Below, piece by piece: positions 14,979-17,601 of a DNA stretch of 17,601 nt. Position 1 is the stretch's first letter, and each line of letters opens with the position of its first letter. The notes below the pieces were generated by a model that was not told where the DNA came from, ran no database searches, and was given only the letters and a program-made list of their open reading frames with translations. The position numbers and the translations under genes were made by a program. This stretch comes from Spirochaetaceae bacterium. GTDB taxonomy: Bacteria > Spirochaetota > Spirochaetia > Treponematales > Breznakiellaceae. Location: the NCBI GenBank assembly GCA_031290855.1, contig JAISLM010000090.1, forward strand, positions 1-17,601. Reading direction: 5' to 3'.

Positions 14979-16047
14979 AGGCCTGTATTATCTTTTTGAT
15001 GAGCGTGTTTCTGACCACATCCGTGGTGTTTAGGTACGAAAAATGAATCCCTTCGACATTTTTTAGGATTGAAAGCGCGTGCAGCAGTCCTGAATCGACA
15101 CGTTTGGGAAGGTCGATCTGGGTGGCGTCCCCAGTTATCACGGCCCGTGAGCCCTTCCCCAGACGGGTGAGGAACATTTTCATCTGTTCCTTCGTCGTAT
15201 TCTGCGCTTCGTCAAGGATGATGAACGCTTCGTTCAGGCTGCGTCCCCGCATATACGCCAGCGGCGCTATCTCGATCACGCGGTTCTCTTCCATGCGGTG
15301 TATCACTTCGTAGGGGACGAGCGCCTCCATCGCGTCGTAAAGAGGGCGGAGGTACGGGTTTATCTTTTGCGCGAGGTCGCCCGGCAGAAAACCCAGGCTT
15401 TCCCCGGCCTCTACCACGGGGCGGGTTAGGACCAGTTTGCGCATCTTTTTTGACAGCACCAGAGAGAGGGCGGCGGCTATCGCAAGGTAGGTTTTGCCCG
15501 TGCCCGCGGGACCGACACAGAAGCAGACATCCCGATCCCGCATCCCCTGAACGTATACTGCCTGGTTGCCGCTACGCGGAAAAACTTTGCCGAAACCGTG
15601 AGGTATGTTTATGCAGCCTGAACGTATTGTTTCCGCGTGGCGTAACGTGCCGCCGCAGGGTTCGGAGTCGCCGGCAAGCGCCTTTACAAAGTCTGGCGAA
15701 GGCGATTCGCCCTCCCGCGCCACGCTGATCAGGTTGTCCATGACGCTGCGAAAAAGCGCCGCGCCAGTCTCGTCAAGGCCTTCCATCCGGACCTCGTTGC
15801 CGCGCACGGCGAGCTTGCCGCCGAGTGTGCGTTCAAGAACTTTCAGGTTGCCGTCATTGGAGCCGCACACTGCGGAAACCAGATCCCTGCCGTCCAGTAC
15901 TATAGTTACACAGTCTTCCAAGTGTACCTCTGCAAACAGTCTAAGCCCCGATTCCTCCGCCGTCAAGTCGACTCTTTTTCCCGTCGGGAATGGCTGAATG
16001 GATAGGATAAATGACACCCCAAAAGGCGCCCATAATCTAAGCGGCAT
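14956..16047 (-). CDS. phoH: PhoH-like P-loop ATPase
   Basis: Encodes up to 363 residues. The N-terminal part (residues ~47-90, with SAVCGSNDGNLKVLERTLGG) matches the PhoH N-terminal domain. The ATPase core has Walker A GPAGTGKT (179-186), then LTRPVVEAGESLGFLPGDL, Walker B FIILDEAQN (275-283), and TGDATQIDLPKR. PhoH proteins are ATPases with proposed RNA helicase or endonuclease-linked roles; the gene typically precedes yqfF/pgpH and ybeY, and here it overlaps the HD gene. The start is uncertain: ATG at 16047 gives about 20 extra residues and has no ribosome binding site, while TTG codons at residues 28 and 43 (the latter after AGAGGT) are alternatives. ybeY, the usual downstream partner, is not in the window. 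Confidence 0.93.
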   Translation of the reverse strand: MPLRLWAPFGVSFILSIQPFPTGKRVDLTAEESGLRLFAEVHLEDCVTIVLDGRDLVSAVCGSNDGNLKVLERTLGGKLAVRGNEVRMEGLDETGAALFRSVMDNLISVAREGESPSPDFVKALAGDSEPCGGTLRHAETIRSGCINIPHGFGKVFPRSGNQAVYVQGMRDRDVCFCVGPAGTGKTYLAIAAALSLVLSKKMRKLVLTRPVVEAGESLGFLPGDLAQKINPYLRPLYDAMEALVPYEVIHRMEENRVIEIAPLAYMRGRSLNEAFIILDEAQNTTKEQMKMFLTRLGKGSRAVITGDATQIDLPKRVDSGLLHALSILKNVEGIHFSYLNTTDVVRNTLIKKIIQAYDEENHI

Positions 16048-16087
16048 AAATGCGGCAGGCCGCTTAGTATTTTTCCGGGACAGCGGT

Positions 16088-16192
16088 TTATTCGCAAAGT
16101 CTGTTTTAATACCCCGCCGAACCTTAGGTTCGCGCTTGCCGCGTGGAGGCTCATTCGCAGCGGGGTCTGCTCCCCGCCCTTTCAGGGCGGGG
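16088..16192 (+). repeat. Dispersed repeat, compound copy C with terminal hairpin
   Basis: One full unit (16088-16150) starts TTTATTCGCAAAGTCTG and contains GAACCTTAGGTTC and GCGCTTGCCGCGTGG. It is followed by the start of a second unit (TCATTCGCAGCGGGGTCTGC), giving a period near 63 bp. The second unit ends in CCCCGCCC-TTTCA-GGGCGGGG (16172-16192), a perfect 8-bp stem. A competing stem GCGGGG/CCCCGC (16160-16177) shares its left arm. Confidence 0.75.
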
Positions 16193-16201
16193 GTTGTTCA
16201 T

Positions 16202-16600
16202 GTGTGCCCGGCATGGGGAGTAACTTGGCGGTGAAAGTACGCTGCACGCTTGGCAGCAGGAAGTGGCGGACCAAAGGGCCGAAGCCAAAGGCACGGGTGT
16301 CCGTGGGAACTTCTTTCCCGGCGTGAGGCGGAATCTGAAGGAGTGGACGCGGGAACGTCCACAGGCAAAGTCCCGAGCCGACGAACATAAACCGCATATA
16401 AGGCTCGGACCGAAGGTCCGCGTACAGGGAGGAGGAGCTTGCATGACAAAGCAAAGTCCGGTACTACCCGAAAACACGGACTAAAGTCCATGTGCGTTTA
16501 CTTAATCAGTTGGCAAAGCATATCTGACCGGATACACTGGAACCAAAAGAACTGGCAGATGCCTGGCGGAACAATGTGCGGAAAATGGGGAAGATGATTG
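16202..16600 (+). ncRNA. Group IIC intron RNA, 5' part (truncated)
   Basis: Starts GTGTGCCCGGCATGGGGAG, the canonical group II 5' end followed by the IIC domain I sequence as I recall it for the Oceanobacillus iheyensis intron. Further matching landmarks in the right order are GGTGAAAGT, GGGTGTCCGTGG, GGAATCTGAAGGAG, AGGCAAAG, CGAACATAAACCGCATATAA (16383-16402) and GAGCTTGCATGACAAAGCAA (16434-16453). A stem AGTCCG/CGGACT (16455-16482) sits where domain II is expected, and CCGGATACACTGGAACC with AGAACTGGCAG resembles domain III. The insertion site, a GC-rich stem followed by TTGTTCAT, is the classic IIC target (terminator-like hairpin). No reverse transcriptase, domain V or domain VI is recognisable before the AIPR gene, so the intron is truncated or interrupted. 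The 3' boundary at about 16600 is approximate. Confidence 0.85.
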
Positions 16601-16636
16601 ATTGAGACGTGCGATTAAAGGGCAGCGGAGAATATC

Positions 16637-17601
16637 TTATATTTTCAAAACATTTTCCACAAAATCAAACCTGCGAAAGACCGCGGCCAGGCTGCGTCCA
16701 TCCAGGGATTCAAGCGGTTCATAAAAATATTTTCCAAGCTGATTCATCAAATGCCGTTCCGCATCATCATAAAGATCCTCACGGTTAGCCTCAAAATAGT
16801 TTTTGATTTCCAAAAAATTACTATGTGTTATTTTATCAACATCTATAGAAAAATGATTTAATATTTTTGCCCCCAGAATTGCCGCCATGAGGCAATGACT
16901 GTAGGGACGCTGCGCCTGAACCTCTTCATCAAAAGAATGTTTTTTTCGATAATTATCACACATACGAAAAATATGTACCGCAATTATCATCTGGGCCGCA
17001 TTCAGGCCGGTGAAAATATCGTTGTAATATATATTAAAGAATTCAGTCTTTTTATATTTTGCCAAATGCGGCTTCTGTCGCCAGACCGCAAATACCGCTT
17101 CGGCGGCTACTGAAGAAGGCATGGTGTCTGTATTGGTTTGATTGTCTTTTTTGCGTTTGTATGTATATCCCAATTCTTTTGCGCCCTGTTCCAGCAAACG
17201 CTGCATTTCATCGTTCGACTTCAGGTCTCTAAAATCAACAGGGTTTTGACTGTTTGTGGCGCGGGTAATTCCCTCGATGACATCCTCATCTGATCCGACA
17301 GCATAAAGCCGCAGGAGAACAGTTGTATCAGAGAAATCAATGTTATTATTATTTTTCAACACCTGATGTATCGTTTTACAGGTTTGTCCGCCGTTAATAA
17401 TTTGCAGCCTGTTTGCCTGTATTTTCCAAGCTTCTTTTTGCAGGGCATTATACTTAAAATGAGAACAAATCATAATAATCACGTTGTTATAGAAAAAGAA
17501 ATTGGGGCGTTTGGAATCGTCAAGCAATGTATCATGAATCGCCTTATTAACAGCATTGATCCCAAGGTATTTACGAATATTCCTGTCTAATAAATCATCT
17601 C
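16637..17601 (-). CDS. AIPR-family protein, 5' end beyond the window
   Basis: The last 320 residues are visible. The frame is open to the right edge of the window: before the TTG at 17527 it reads LLDRNIRKYLGINAVNKAI, which is the conserved AIPR segment, so that TTG is internal and the true start is outside. Then come RPNFFFYNNVIIMICSHFKYN, LQIINGGQTCKTIHQVL, VLLRLYAVGSDEDVIEGITR, ATNSQNPVDFRDLKSND and GYTYKRKK. These match the family's FFxxNNGIT, IINGxQT and TNxQNxVxxxDL blocks; here FYNNVIIMI replaces the usual NNGIT. The C-terminal half (HLAKYKKTEFFNIYYNDIF, MIIAVHIFRMCDNYRKK) is helical. AIPR proteins were named for abortive-infection phage resistance and often sit with restriction-modification genes. 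The mechanism is not established. The gene is visibly more AT-rich than its neighbours, consistent with acquisition. Confidence 0.88.
   Translation of the reverse strand, partial: DDLLDRNIRKYLGINAVNKAIHDTLLDDSKRPNFFFYNNVIIMICSHFKYNALQKEAWKIQANRLQIINGGQTCKTIHQVLKNNNNIDFSDTTVLLRLYAVGSDEDVIEGITRATNSQNPVDFRDLKSNDEMQRLLEQGAKELGYTYKRKKDNQTNTDTMPSSVAAEAVFAVWRQKPHLAKYKKTEFFNIYYNDIFTGLNAAQMIIAVHIFRMCDNYRKKHSFDEEVQAQRPYSHCLMAAILGAKILNHFSIDVDKITHSNFLEIKNYFEANREDLYDDAERHLMNQLGKYFYEPLESLDGRSLAAVFRRFDFVENVLKI

Noticed and set aside
16202..16490. Small plus-strand and minus-strand reading frames in the intron region
   Set aside because: The sequence matches conserved structural RNA blocks of a group IIC intron domain I, which explains it better than any of the overlapping frames.
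16540..16608. Short coding remnant on the plus strand (reads PKELADAWRNNVRKMGK before a stop)
   Set aside because: It lies where intron domains III/IV are expected and a stop lies just upstream. About 20 codons without a family match cannot be called a gene.
17525..17527. TTG as the start codon of the AIPR gene
   Set aside because: The frame stays open upstream and encodes the conserved LLDRNIRKYLG segment, so the start lies beyond the window.

Overview
The window looks like a chromosomal segment of a moderately high-GC Treponema-like spirochaete. Termite-gut treponemes are the best guess. This rests on a PotD lipoprotein of the treponemal type, large TonB-dependent receptors beside unrecognised spirochaete-style genes, an HD-domain membrane protein close to potD, and GC-rich short repeats between genes. 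The assignment is inference; no 16S rRNA or other marker is present.

Layout. Positions 1-780 hold no gene. They carry a 244-bp tandem repeat (two full units and the start of a third) and one copy of a dispersed repeat of about 60 bp. From 782 to 16047 every convincing gene lies on the minus strand, so the listing runs against transcription. In transcription order the blocks are: (i) phoH and a short PgpH/YqfF-like HD-domain membrane protein, overlapping by 23 bp; (ii) a 557-bp gap containing a nested palindromic element that supplies the stop codon of the HD gene; (iii) potD, a PhnP-like metallo-beta-lactamase and a DUF4105 membrane protein, tightly packed; (iv) a TonB-dependent receptor, a 625-residue protein of unknown function and the potassium transporter TrkH; (v) rplM and rpsI behind a recognisable promoter, followed by recX, acylphosphatase and an outer-membrane barrel-like protein, the last two coupled by a 4-bp overlap.

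The right end (16050-17601) has a different character. A compound copy of the dispersed repeat ends in a strong GC-rich hairpin. Directly after it starts the 5' part of a group IIC self-splicing intron, closely resembling from memory the Oceanobacillus iheyensis type. Domain I and parts of II/III are recognisable, but no reverse transcriptase and no domain V are. Next comes an AT-rich minus-strand gene for an AIPR-family protein (linked to abortive infection and restriction neighbourhoods), whose 5' end lies beyond the window. This end is the likeliest edge of an accessory or defence region.

Working together: the central genes are mostly housekeeping or envelope functions (ribosome, RecA control, K+ uptake, polyamine uptake, probable c-di-AMP turnover). 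c-di-AMP commonly controls K+ transport in bacteria that use it, so the HD phosphodiesterase and TrkH may be functionally linked, but nothing in the sequence shows this. No ybeY, trkA, potABC or tonB is present in the window.
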